This document shows, one piece after another, positions 53,601 through 63,690 of a DNA stretch of 64,000 nucleotides. The stretch's first letter is position 1; every line of letters begins with the position of its first letter. The position numbers and the translations under genes were made by a program. Origin of the DNA: Cylindrotheca closterium (taxonomy: Eukaryota > Bacillariophyta > Bacillariophyceae > Bacillariales > Bacillariaceae). The notes beneath the pieces were generated by a model. That model was not told where the DNA came from. It did no database searches and saw nothing but the letters and a program-made list of their open reading frames with translations. The DNA lies in assembly GCA_933822405.4 (NCBI GenBank), contig CAKOGP040001847.1:302415-366414 (forward strand), given 5' to 3'.

Positions 53601-55164
53601 TTGACAAGTGTACCATCGACGGTGTCTTGGAGGAAGGTTGCGTGTTAGAATGTGAATTTTTGGGCGACGAGGCATGCGATGAGTACATTGTGATTATTCA
53701 AGAAACCGAGACAGTGGAAATCACTGACGAACCGACCTCAGGTCCCACACCAGTACCTACTTCTGGGCCAACTCGAGTCCCTACCTCAGGTCCCACACCC
53801 GTTCCTACTTCCGGACCAACTCCCGTCCCAACCCCAGTACCTACTTCTGGACCAACTCCCGTGCCTACCTCGGGTCCCACTCCAGTGCCCACTTCTGGAC
53901 CAACTCCGGTACCAACTTTGGAAGGATCAAGCGGGCCAACTGTGGCAGCATCAAGCTCTCCTACGACACTCCCAACTCCAGGTCCCACTTCAGGACCTAC
54001 CTCTGGACCAACAAAGGAACCAACTCCAGTACCCACATCTGGACCAACTCTGGTACCAACTTCGGAAGCATCAAGCGGACCAACCGTGACAGCATCAAGC
54101 TCTCCTACGACACTTCCAACTCCAGGTCCCACTTCAGAGCCGACCTCTGGACCAACTCCCGTGCCTACATCAGGTCCCACATCTGTTCCAACAAGCGCAC
54201 CCACAAAGCAAAGCCAGCTTGGAACTGCCGCCAGTGATATCACCACGCCGGAAACGAATGTCACTAATCCTGATGAAATTCTTGAATCCGACTCTGGAAG
54301 CAGGGGTGACCCACACTGTAAGTCATCGTTGTGCGACATTGTTTCTTGCGAACTGTCTCGTTATACCTTTCAGCTAGCTGACTAGCCTTTTTTTTCTTGC
54401 ATGCAGTCAAATCATGGGTCGGAGAACACTTTGAGTATCATGGGCAATGTGATTTGGTCCTTGCTAAGGATGCCAACTTTGCTGATGGCCTTGGATTGGA
54501 TGTACAGATTCGCACCAAGCTTGTTCGCTTCTGGAGTTACATCAAGAGAGCCGCCATTCGAATTGGCGATGACATCCTTGAAGTGGAAGGTTCAGGCGAC
54601 ATGAGCGAGACAGATCCTCTCTATTGGTTCAATTTTGTTCACCAGCGACCTGTACAGACAGTAGGCGGCTTTCCAGTTCAAATCACCAAGGGAACCGGTC
54701 GCTCACACAGACACAAGTTTGAAATTGACTTGAGCAGCAAGTACCCTGGCCAGAAGATCGTCATTGCGACGATGAAGGAGTTCGTGCAGGTGGACTTTGT
54801 TAACGCCTCCGCCAAAGCTTTCGGCAATGCTGTTGGTATGTTGGGAGACTTCAAGACTGGAAAGACCTATGCTCGTGACCAAACTACTGTTATCAATGAT
54901 TTTATCGAACTCGGAAACGAATGGCAGGTGTTGCCACAGGACAATATATTGTTTCAAGATGTGTCGGACCCCCAGTTCCCCAAGCGTTGCATCCTTCCAG
55001 AAGATCCGCGTGGAGACCGCCGCCGCCGTCTTGAAGAATCGACTATCACCATGGAGGAGGCTGAAGCGGCATGCTCCAAGGGTTTGAGCGATCCTTTGGA
55101 CATCAAGGATTGCGTATATGATGTCTTGGCAACCCAAGATATGGATATGGTTGGGGCCTTCTAA
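50618..55164 (+). CDS. Secreted triple GDPH/vWD mucin-like protein 2b, nine exons
   Basis: Join 50618..51120, 51185..51402, 51480..51545, 51621..52299, 52384..52577, 52657..52716, 52807..53476, 53551..54317, 54407..55164 gives 1304 residues. It equals protein 2a except that the Thr/Pro linker is one 48-residue unit shorter; the frame is kept. All introns, splice signals and the 357-bp upstream region are retained, so it should be expressed like 2a. Because the two genes look identical elsewhere, short reads could not tell them apart. See 2a for domains. Confidence 0.87.
53731..54207 (+). repeat. Thr/Pro-rich coding minisatellite in GDPH protein 2b
   Basis: Same minisatellite as in 2a with the 144-bp higher-order unit present one time fewer. 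The loss is exactly one unit and in frame, as expected for slippage or unequal exchange. Confidence 0.9.
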
Positions 55165-55469
55165 GACTCAATTGGAAGCTCCTTTCCGATTTATAATGGC
55201 AGCCTGTTGCCATATTGCTTCATACTACACGAAAGAAACGAACAAGCTAGAAAATATAATAATTACTTCCTTATCGACATATATCTATCTATCTATCATC
55301 TTCATGCCATTCGACCACCATACTACCACCGGCCGGCCGGCGTGTCATCTTTCAAACGACATTCAATTAATTAGTACCTGCGCGTGCCGGGGATACCTTT
55401 ACACAAAAACGCAGCTCAAATAAACCTCATCATCCACTTCATCACATTCACAATAACCTTTTAACTATC

Positions 55470-56723
55470 ATGACGACCAGAACTCATATTCGAGACGTCT
55501 TGCGTCCCCTTGATCCTAATCAATCAGAAACGCCCGTGAAGGAAAATGAATTCAAAAGCCCATTTGGTATGGGAACGACTGCAAAGACATCAGCTACTCC
55601 CAAACGAACGGCAGTACCAAACGCCGCCAACTTGCTATCGCCCCTCCCAATCAAGCAGCGCAAGAACTTTTTCAAGAGCCCACAGTACAAATCTCGCAAA
55701 CAACAGTTTCATTTGGTGTGTGCAGAGCGAGTCGCAGAAGATATCGACGGCGACCTCTGCGAGCTAGGGATTCAAGAATGGGCAGTTGATGATTTTGTGT
55801 ACCAAAGAAAGTTGGGACATGGGGGAACTGCCCACGTTTATTTGGCCAGTGAAAAGCAATCTGGCTATAAGGTGGCTTTGAAGATTCAAGAAACGGACGA
55901 TAATGCTTTTTGCGAAATCGATATTCACGACAAACTGGATCATCCGAACATTGTTCGAATGATTGACTACTTTTACTCATTCACACCATTCCGAACGGAA
56001 GAGGAAGACCAAGGCTGGGAGGACGGTCCTACACTTCCCCACAACCCGGAAGAGCCATTCTTGTATATGATTCTCGAAGTGTGTGACGGAGGATCTCTTC
56101 ATGACAAGATAGATAATGCCCCAAATGGACGGATTCCAGAACAACAGGCGGCAAAATACTTTCTCGATGCTGTCCGGGCCCTGGAATACATTCACGCACA
56201 AGGCATGCTTCACTGTGATTGTAAACCCGCCAACTTTTTGCTAGACTTGGATGATCGCGTCAAATTGGCCGACTTTGGCATGGCAGTGCATGAAGAGGAG
56301 AAGGAAGTAGTTGGTGGGTCGCCAGTGTACATGGCACCCGAACACTTAATGGCCTGGCGGCAAATGACGGATGATTTTGACCATCGAAGTGATATCTATA
56401 GTCTCGGGGTAGTTTTGTATGAAATGTTGGAAGGTGTTTTACCATACATTGTCTGGGAAGCCCCCAAGATGAACCTCGAAAGCAGCGTTCCTGCTCCGAT
56501 TTATGACAGCGACGACGAAGAACTTTTCCCGATCTTAGACCTGCGCAAGCTTTTCGACATGTCGTCAGAAGAACCATTTTACGTCCCTCCGCCACTGTTT
56601 CTCGCGGAAATTTCGGAAGAGGCAGAAGACTTAGTGACGCGCCTCATGGAGCCGTCTGCCAGTGAAAGGATTTCCCTATCGGAAGCAAAGGATCACCCCT
56701 GGCTAAAGAAGTTCAATTTGTAA
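55470..56723 (+). CDS. Divergent Aurora-like Ser/Thr protein kinase, copy 2
   Basis: 417 residues, identical in translation to the kinase at 41805, including the HCD catalytic loop. Start, stop and 5' flank are retained; the 3' flank lacks 14 bp. Nothing distinguishes the two genes functionally. Confidence 0.82.
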   Translation: MTTRTHIRDVLRPLDPNQSETPVKENEFKSPFGMGTTAKTSATPKRTAVPNAANLLSPLPIKQRKNFFKSPQYKSRKQQFHLVCAERVAEDIDGDLCELGIQEWAVDDFVYQRKLGHGGTAHVYLASEKQSGYKVALKIQETDDNAFCEIDIHDKLDHPNIVRMIDYFYSFTPFRTEEEDQGWEDGPTLPHNPEEPFLYMILEVCDGGSLHDKIDNAPNGRIPEQQAAKYFLDAVRALEYIHAQGMLHCDCKPANFLLDLDDRVKLADFGMAVHEEEKEVVGGSPVYMAPEHLMAWRQMTDDFDHRSDIYSLGVVLYEMLEGVLPYIVWEAPKMNLESSVPAPIYDSDDEELFPILDLRKLFDMSSEEPFYVPPPLFLAEISEEAEDLVTRLMEPSASERISLSEAKDHPWLKKFNL

Positions 56724-56993
56724 TGTGTCGCTGCGGTATGCTGGGAGATGCAGAACAGTTCTTGACGCAAGATATGTTTCTAGATGAAGGATCGCCAAGC
56801 CCAAGCTTGCTCAATTAGGGACCCATCCTTGACGACTAGCAGATTGAAGAGAGCCGCGATAGCTTTTCAATGACAGCATTCAGCATAACCATGAAGTAAA
56901 TAGTCTCGGATGGAAAAAGGATGATGAACCCTCAGCAAGAATCACTTTTGATAAAGAGAAAAATGGATGTATGGGGTATTAAAATAGAATTTA

Positions 56994-58316
56994 CTAGTAG
57001 CCAAATACTAACGAAAGCTCGTGCTGTTCGAAGACTAGTGTTTCAGTGATATTGTGGACGACTCCTATCTGTGGTCCAATCCAGTTTGCGTTTGAAGTCA
57101 TCAGAAACCATTTGGACTTTTGGTCATTCAACTCTCGTCCATCGTGCCACAAAGAATCCATCAGAGCTGTCGATACGGATAGGTAGTAGATTAGAGCAGT
57201 GTCGAAAGTCTTTCCGGTTGGATCGGTACCGTTGCGGTGGTAATTCCATTGAGCAGGCACAATGGGAGCGCTGCGAATCCCGTGGCGATTGGACAAGAGG
57301 GATTGTAGTTCCGAGTTAGATCTACAACGAATGGCATTGCGACGAATCGTAATAGGCCCAGGTGCATTGAACGTTTTTGCCATTTGTTCTGTCAGATCCA
57401 GTCCATATTGATCAATCAATAATTTTACAAAGAAGAGAGGAAGACTGTAGCGCACAGAGATCCCAAGTGCAGGATCCTTCACCACAGTCAAAAAGTCTGA
57501 CAAGATCAATTCCATCGTAGACGAATCTTGTCCTTGCTCTTGCAAGTATTGTAGGTGGATATGAGCCATGACTCGTGACAAATCCAACTTCTTGGCGTCG
57601 TCGTCGACCAAAGATATTGGATGTGTTTTTGAAGTTCTGACCAGAGAGTACTTGTAGGTACTGATGTCGACCCCATTGATGGAACCTAAATCTCGAAGGG
57701 AGAGTCCATAGGTAGGAACTATGGAAGCTTCGTCATCTTGTCGTAGATTCTCTTGCTTGTCAAGAACTGCAATCAGGGTATGATAATGCCGTATTCTCAT
57801 GATGGATGTTCCGAGCAGAAGATCAGACAGAAACTTTCGGGTTTGACGCCTTTCCTCAGCGGCATTGGGACTACCGCTATCCATCCACTGTGTGACTTCT
57901 TTCTGGTATTCTCGTAGCACCCTCCTCAAGGCCTTTTCTGCTGTAATAGTCTTATTCTTGGAAAGAGACATGTTGCGCAAATTGTCAGTGCCATCCATCC
58001 TACCATCATCTCCACCGAAAAATACTGGGACCAATCCTCGTGCCACCATTTCCGTCAATTCTTGCTGACGTTCCTCGCCCAAAGCCACATATTTCAAGGT
58101 AGAACAAGCTATTCGCGTCGTTCTATGAGATAGTATTGGCAGCAGCCCTGGTACGTTATGATAATGTCGTCGCATTTGGGTAATTGATGGCTGAAAAGCT
58201 AGCGTCGTTATTGTTGTAGTACCAGTCCACATCAAAAGCAGACAGGCAAAAATCTTTCTTTGTATACATTCCATACTTCGGAAGGCTAGTTTACTTCCTT
58301 GCGATTGCATTGGCAA
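56994..58316 (-). pseudogene. RsmB/NSUN methyltransferase, catalytic core deleted
   Basis: Copy of the gene at 43473 with a 772-bp internal deletion, equivalent to about 43573-44344, removing residues about 364-621. The frame shifts at the joint (after NGTD) and reads out-of-frame C-terminal and 3' flank sequence to a stop, giving a 440-residue product. The SAM loop, PCS motif and catalytic Cys are all gone; only the leader and NusB-like N-terminal region remain. The deletion ends share two bases (at) and abut the palindrome cggtaccg. One substitution changes Asp to Asn shortly before the joint. It cannot be an active methyltransferase. Confidence 0.88.
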
Positions 58317-58532
58317 GAATTCAAACCTAGGAAGGAATCATACTATTTGCACATGAGTTTGTTGTGACGCAAAGAGGACTAATGAGGCTCGGGTTGCTCT
58401 CACAACAATCGCTCGTGTGGCTCTGACAATATGTTATTGATGATGAACTGCATGTCATCGTCTGGCCTACTGCGCGCAACGGACCATTCGTGACTTCGTT
58501 TCAGTCACTACCGTCTTAGTTCTTCATTATTT
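58317..58532. promoter_or_regulatory. Upstream region of the methyltransferase pseudogene
   Basis: Same sequence as 45438-45653, including the GTGACT/AGTCAC hairpin element at about 58490-58510. Confidence 0.4.
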
Positions 58533-58741
58533 TCAAATTTGTTTTACTATCGAAGATAGCCAACTGGCGCCTACCGCCTGAGTTCTTCCGTGAGGGATTC
58601 TTTCTTGGTGCGATTGCTCATCCTTCTCAATCGCTTTGGATTTCGCGTCCGCTGCTCCGTTCTGATTTCCAGGATGATGTTTGGGACAAACTTTCATTAG
58701 TAATTGAGAGGCTTCAACAAGCAATGCAGAACCTATTTGAG

Positions 58742-60400
58742 CTAGTCCCTGTGGAAGAGGATTTTTGTCCTGGATGCTGTGGACATCCAAGACACAGCCG
58801 TTGTATTATCGATCAATAAAGCTAAAATGTAGCCCCCATTGATGGGGCCAAGAAGTATCACACATTTGATACAGATCCAAAGGTTGATGAGTGCACCCAG
58901 ATATTCCAATGGGTTGATGTGTAAGAAACCATCAGGTAACGCTGGGTCATTAGATGAGATTTTTATTTCACGCATCTCAAAACCCGCTTCGACAAGAGTA
59001 TCACGGGTCAGGCGCCAAAGGAAACTGAAATTGGCACTCCAGCCACCCAAGCCACCATAGCCTGCGTCGGAATATGCACTATGAGTGTAGTCACGATCCA
59101 GGTACAAAGCGATAGGCCGAGACCAAAGTGGGCTGTCCTCAGGCGCCAATAATGTCTCCAACAGTTGATGGATTGTAGCAACTGCCACACGCAATAGGTA
59201 GATACGAGAACATGTCCACCAGCTTCGTTTGTCGGAGAAGGCATTCTTGGCAGCCTGTGTCAGTGCATTTTGCAAGTTAAAGCTCAAGAAATTGCCCCAT
59301 GGTGCAATTTCAGATGCGGAGCGGACAATACCAACAATCTTTGCCATCTCACAAGGAGAAACGCAACGTGGATGAAGTTTCAGGATGTCCACCAACTGTG
59401 AATGCAAGTCTTCCCGTTTGTAGAGTGGCCAAGAAACCGTCATATTGTGTGTATTGATACAAAATCCTAGAAACAAAAAGGTTTCTGTAACCTCAGGTTC
59501 CCACTTTTTGTCCTGGAGGCAGTCACCACGGCGATTATCACCATGACCAAAAACCTCAAAGGCAGACATCACACTGTGATTGATTGCTTGCTTGATATGT
59601 TCAGCAAAGGCGGCAACTGCATTGTCGTCAACATAGCTAGCATTGTACATTCGAACAAGTTTGGTCACAGACAACGGTGGGTGACGGGAATCAGCAGGGA
59701 CTGTGCACAAAGGAGTGGAAGTATCAATGGCAATGGTACATTTACGGACCAGCGCATGTAATTGTTCCAAAGGAACATCAACACGACAAGTTGCCAAGAC
59801 CTCCCGTAGGTTGGCAAGAACACAATAGAATGATGGAGCATTCCTTGAACCAAACACCTGGCCCACTGGGACAATCAAATAGTCTGAGTATACACATGCA
59901 AATGCCACAGCTACATCTGGATGATAAAGCACACGTTGAAAAGCGGCTTCAATATTGTCAGCATGAACCAAAATAGGACTTGTTGGTTTGGTGATGCGCA
60001 TACGGAGAACTTGACGTAGCAACCTCTTGAACGCAAACTGGTAGTGGATTGGAGGGCACTGCTCACTGGACTTATCTTGCTTTGGTTTGGGGATATAGGT
60101 GTTGATTGATCCTAAGTCGTCAGGACCATTGGAACAGTCAATGCAAATCCGACCTTTACCTTTGTCAAAAACCCACTGGATAGGATTAATAACCAGACCT
60201 GGGATGAATTGGAACACAAACCGTAAATAGTGAATATGATAAGCCTTCCATTCTTCTTTTGCAAACTTCTCCTCAACTTTGGAAGAATTGGCAGCAACTG
60301 CTGGATGGTTATCATATTCTTCTCTAAGTACAGTAGCAGACATAGGAGTCCTGTATTGGGCTTTGATAGGAACACCTTCAGTTTGGATGTGATAAGCCAC
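58742..60400 (-). CDS. Retroelement reverse transcriptase/RNase H, unit 2
   Basis: 552 codons, differing from the unit 1 frame by only two residues that I can see: near the YVDD box, SVTKLVRMYNASYVDD here against SVTELVQMYNASYVDD. All RT and RNase H acidic residues are kept. Followed in another frame by the RNase H tail at 58533-58790. See the unit 1 entry for motifs. Confidence 0.8.
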   Translation of the reverse strand: MAYHIQTEGVPIKAQYRTPMSATVLREEYDNHPAVAANSSKVEEKFAKEEWKAYHIHYLRFVFQFIPGLVINPIQWVFDKGKGRICIDCSNGPDDLGSINTYIPKPKQDKSSEQCPPIHYQFAFKRLLRQVLRMRITKPTSPILVHADNIEAAFQRVLYHPDVAVAFACVYSDYLIVPVGQVFGSRNAPSFYCVLANLREVLATCRVDVPLEQLHALVRKCTIAIDTSTPLCTVPADSRHPPLSVTKLVRMYNASYVDDNAVAAFAEHIKQAINHSVMSAFEVFGHGDNRRGDCLQDKKWEPEVTETFLFLGFCINTHNMTVSWPLYKREDLHSQLVDILKLHPRCVSPCEMAKIVGIVRSASEIAPWGNFLSFNLQNALTQAAKNAFSDKRSWWTCSRIYLLRVAVATIHQLLETLLAPEDSPLWSRPIALYLDRDYTHSAYSDAGYGGLGGWSANFSFLWRLTRDTLVEAGFEMREIKISSNDPALPDGFLHINPLEYLGALINLWICIKCVILLGPINGGYILALLIDNTTAVSWMSTASRTKILFHRD

Positions 60401-62942
60401 GTGGTTCTTTCAAACAAGCCAGCAAAGTAACAGAGGCAAAGCGACAAAGAGAGGCATATTGACGCCACTGAGGCAACGCAATAATCACTTTGTGTCTATC
60501 CACTGTCAACAGAAAGCCCCAAGCATAATGAATCATGGATCGAGGGTTGACCTTTGCGTGGGTACCATAGCGATCTTTGTGCACTTTTCCAAAACCCCAT
60601 TGTCAAAGCCGGAGTCACCAGGGTCAGCATGTTATAATCTGTTTCATCCAAATAGTTGCTTGCCTGTACCAGGTGGGCAATCAGCATAAATGTCGGCTGA
60701 ACTTGTCCATTTCCAGGAATATTTTCATGTAGCGTCTTGGTAGAAGTGTTGAATTTCTTCTCTTTTCCCCATGGTAGACACGGCACAATCTTAAGAGGCA
60801 ACTCACGAATTGGAAGATATTGCCAGTTCCAATCTCCAGGCCATCTGTTCTTGATCCGAGCTGGTGGTGTCTTGTGAAACCGACGCCTTGGGGGAACCAT
60901 GATCTTTACTCTGTCTGATACCACTGGCTTGGAGTCATGCTCCACAAGCTGGGCCCCTTCGGGTACCAGTGGATCCCATCACCAAGTTGTACTTGGTGAT
61001 GCCTTGCTGCGGGCAAAATATGATCGTGATACTTCTTTATGAAATTGACAATTGGCTTCCAATCCTCTTCCTTGTAGTTGGCCGCGGACCAACGCGCATC
61101 ATTCAAATCGATATGAAGACGTGTTTTGCCAGCATAGCGGCCCACCTTGTGGGTCTTACAAGTCCCGGGTTTGGAACAAGTACAATGGCCCTCAAAGGTT
61201 GAATTTAAACAGATCGGATACAATGTGTTCTTACCAGAAGTGCGTTTAGCATGAGGATCCACAATCAAGGGATAGGTGCCCCGTTGGACCACTGGGTATA
61301 ACATTTCCGACGGAGATTTCTTTCCCAAAGGAGTGACAGTATGATTCCACACAAATAGTGGACTGGTGTTACGAAAGGGAACATTCTCTTTATCATCCCG
61401 AGTACGCTCCGTCGTCTTTGGCTTTGGTAGGTCCAAAAGCCGTGAAGGCGCAGCTTTTTCAGGGGCAAAGAAAGGTGAAGAAGACATCGCCCACGAACAT
61501 TCGTTTGGAGCAGTATACCGACCAGCTCCCCAATTGCGCTGTATGCGAGTATAGTAGTCATGAAGAACATTTACTACACTCTCCGTCTGAGCCATAAAAC
61601 CTGCACGGCACCAACATAAATACTGCATTACGGTCATTTGTGGGCCACACATCACTAATACCATAATTTTCCACATCATGTCAAATACGATGGTCAACGA
61701 ACTTCTTCAGAATGTGAAATAGTTCACTCAAATCGCGAACGTAAGCAGCTGTACACTGTGCAGGTGTCTGAGCCCATCTATGACCCAAATTTGTGTTCAG
61801 GACATATTGACATATGTGTTGCAAACAATGACCAAAGAGTGAACTGCAGAAAAGCTCATCATTGTAATCTCCGTTATCCGAAGTTGGGTTTGTAAAGCCC
61901 AAGAGTGCAAAATGATAGTATATCACCAGCGCAAATGCTTTCATCTGCTGCCAACTTAATCCGTCACTTGGTAGGTAATCAGAAGAAAAGTCTTCCAAAA
62001 TACAGGGTAGGAATGCTAGCAATGAAAACCGTTTGGATGTTCCTGGTGGTGGAGCGCTGTCAGGATCCACCCACCATGTAGCAATATCAAAACTACGGAC
62101 CGCAAATCACGTTATAGCTCTCCAACTTGCGAGAATGTTCCAAATTGGTATTTGGTTCGGTACTCTATAGCCGTACAAACAATATTCGCAGCCACACTGC
62201 CATCATTTTTGTAATCAAACCCTTCCAGACATCTACGCCCAATTTCTGTTGGTAGTCCAAATTGGAGAACGTCAGATGCCATTCGATCACCAAGAGATGT
62301 TCGCACCATCCCCACCGTAGGAGGGACTGGATGCAACAACCAATATCCAATTGCCTTCAATTCCGGGGGCAACAAGGGCGCTCCATGTCCAAATTAATAC
62401 TGGCAGTCCGCACAGGGGTATATTTGGACCGCGAATTTGGCTTGTTTGTGGTGAATCCGGGATGGGCCGGATAATAATCCATTGGATACACTGCACCTCT
62501 GTACCCTGCGGGATAAGATAGGTTTGGATGCAAAGCAGTAGTGAGGAGAAGGTATCCCTGGCGATGCCGGAAACATCTGTTGATGGTGCATCGGTGTTGG
62601 CAACCCAGGCGCCGGCAATCCTGTGTGATGTCCAGCAATCGGGGACGGGCCCCTAGGGGTAGGATCAATTTGGACGCGTGGACCTTGTTGGAATGGAGAA
62701 TTCCATGTTGAATTGTGGATTCCATTAGGAGGCATACCTTGGGCTGGCGACTGGAGTGGTATGTTTGTACCGTTCATAACACCAGCAAAAGGATTACCTC
62801 CTGTGGCATCTTGGAAATAAAGGTATTTCTTGATGTACCTATACTCGCACACAGGTTCGATAAATTGATCGGACTTGGTGTTGCGGAGCAATGATGTTGA
62901 GACGGTCATTCGACCGTCGTCAGTATGATGAAAGGAATCCAA
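60401..62942 (-). pseudogene. Broken gag-like region of the retroelement, unit 2
   Basis: Starts at ATG 62942 and reads 182 codons to a TAA that is also present in unit 1. It then continues in the same frame as further blocks. A 25-bp deletion near 62095 and a 62-bp deletion near 60604 add breaks not found in unit 1. The Cys/His cluster (CTCSKPGTCKTH) is kept at about 61155-61190. Confidence 0.7.
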
Positions 62943-63152
62943 TGATTCGTTCTCGAGCTTTCGTCTACGTTATTAGATATTATTGCGTTGTCATTTTTTG
63001 ATCCAAAGAAGAAAAGCCGTTTGAACTTTGACTCCCTTGCACATCTTGGCGCTGGCTGAAAAGCCAAGACAGGAACTCTTTCAAGAATGCTTCACTTCGG
63101 TCGATCTAACTCTGCTGTCGGCTAAAGATTGGTTTGAATCAACTGTACTGCG

Positions 63153-63557
63153 ATGGACTATCTTGTCAAAAATAGTTCCGGCGATAGTTTGGAGGTGATT
63201 GGATGGTTGATGCAAAAAGTTGTGGAACAAAGAGGTGCATACCTCGGTCTTGATCGATGGAAGCAAGAGCTCTTGTACCTACTGGAAAGGATTGCAAGCG
63301 ATGATTGCCCTTGGAGGATTAGGAATTTTGTCGAGTTTCTGTTGTACAGGCTTGAACATTTCGAATTCCTGGAGGGTGCTTTCGTTGCTGGAAATGGTTC
63401 TTTGGAGAATCAAATTGAGCGAAAATACATCGGATCAAGCAAACACCGATCGAGAAAGTTGTCGAGTCTAATCTGGCATTGCTATTGTGATGGAGAATGT
63501 GCTCCCCTTTCTCGTGCTACGAGATCTGAATCATCTCGCAAATCTCCTCAAATCTGA
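63153..63557 (+). CDS. Hypothetical protein or fragment
   Basis: A frame of 134 codons with a reasonable amino-acid mix and no recognised family (segments such as EVIGWLMQKVVEQRGAYLG and IRNFVEFLLYRLEHFEFLEG). Another frame from about 63487 reads MENVLPFLVLRDLNHLANLL and continues plausibly for 40 codons. The locus may therefore be one gene broken by a frameshift or missing an intron. It lies just right of the duplication. Low certainty. Confidence 0.3.
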   Translation: MDYLVKNSSGDSLEVIGWLMQKVVEQRGAYLGLDRWKQELLYLLERIASDDCPWRIRNFVEFLLYRLEHFEFLEGAFVAGNGSLENQIERKYIGSSKHRSRKLSSLIWHCYCDGECAPLSRATRSESSRKSPQI

Positions 63558-63576
63558 AATCGAAAAACGAAAATCA

Positions 63577-63690
63577 TTTCATCGTCTGCGCCTGGCCTGC
63601 GCACAGTACACGTACTGTACCACTCGTGACTTCGTTTCAGTCACTACCGCCGTTTTAGTTCTTCATTTTCAAATTTGTTGTGTTGTTGTC
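63577..63690. repeat. Third copy of the 100-bp element found upstream of the methyltransferase
   Basis: Matches 45573-45665 and 58452-58544: both begin at tcatcgtctg, share cgtgacttcgtttcagtcac and continue to ttcaaatttgtt with small gaps. This copy is outside the duplication and more diverged, so it is older. The remaining 300 bp of the window hold no supported gene. Confidence 0.7.

Larger units (their letters stand above)
58533..62972 (-). mobile_element. Degenerate retroelement, unit 2 copy
   Basis: Same element, orientation and position as 45654-50190. It has three deletions (62, net 10 and 25 bp) and scattered substitutions relative to unit 1. Its 5' gag start is in frame (MDSFHHTDDGRMTVST from 62942 through to the first shared stop near 62394). 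Confidence 0.85.
50261..62999. repeat. Large direct tandem duplication, unit 2 (12.7 kb)
   Basis: Second copy of 36452-50220, same order and strand. The net differences I could place are all shorter here: 144 bp (Thr/Pro linker), 14 bp (kinase 3' flank), 772 bp (methyltransferase core), 62, 10, 25, 1 and 2 bp (retroelement). The first 5.5 kb apart from the linker shows no substitutions in the parts compared, while the retroelement part has several. Confidence 0.95.
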
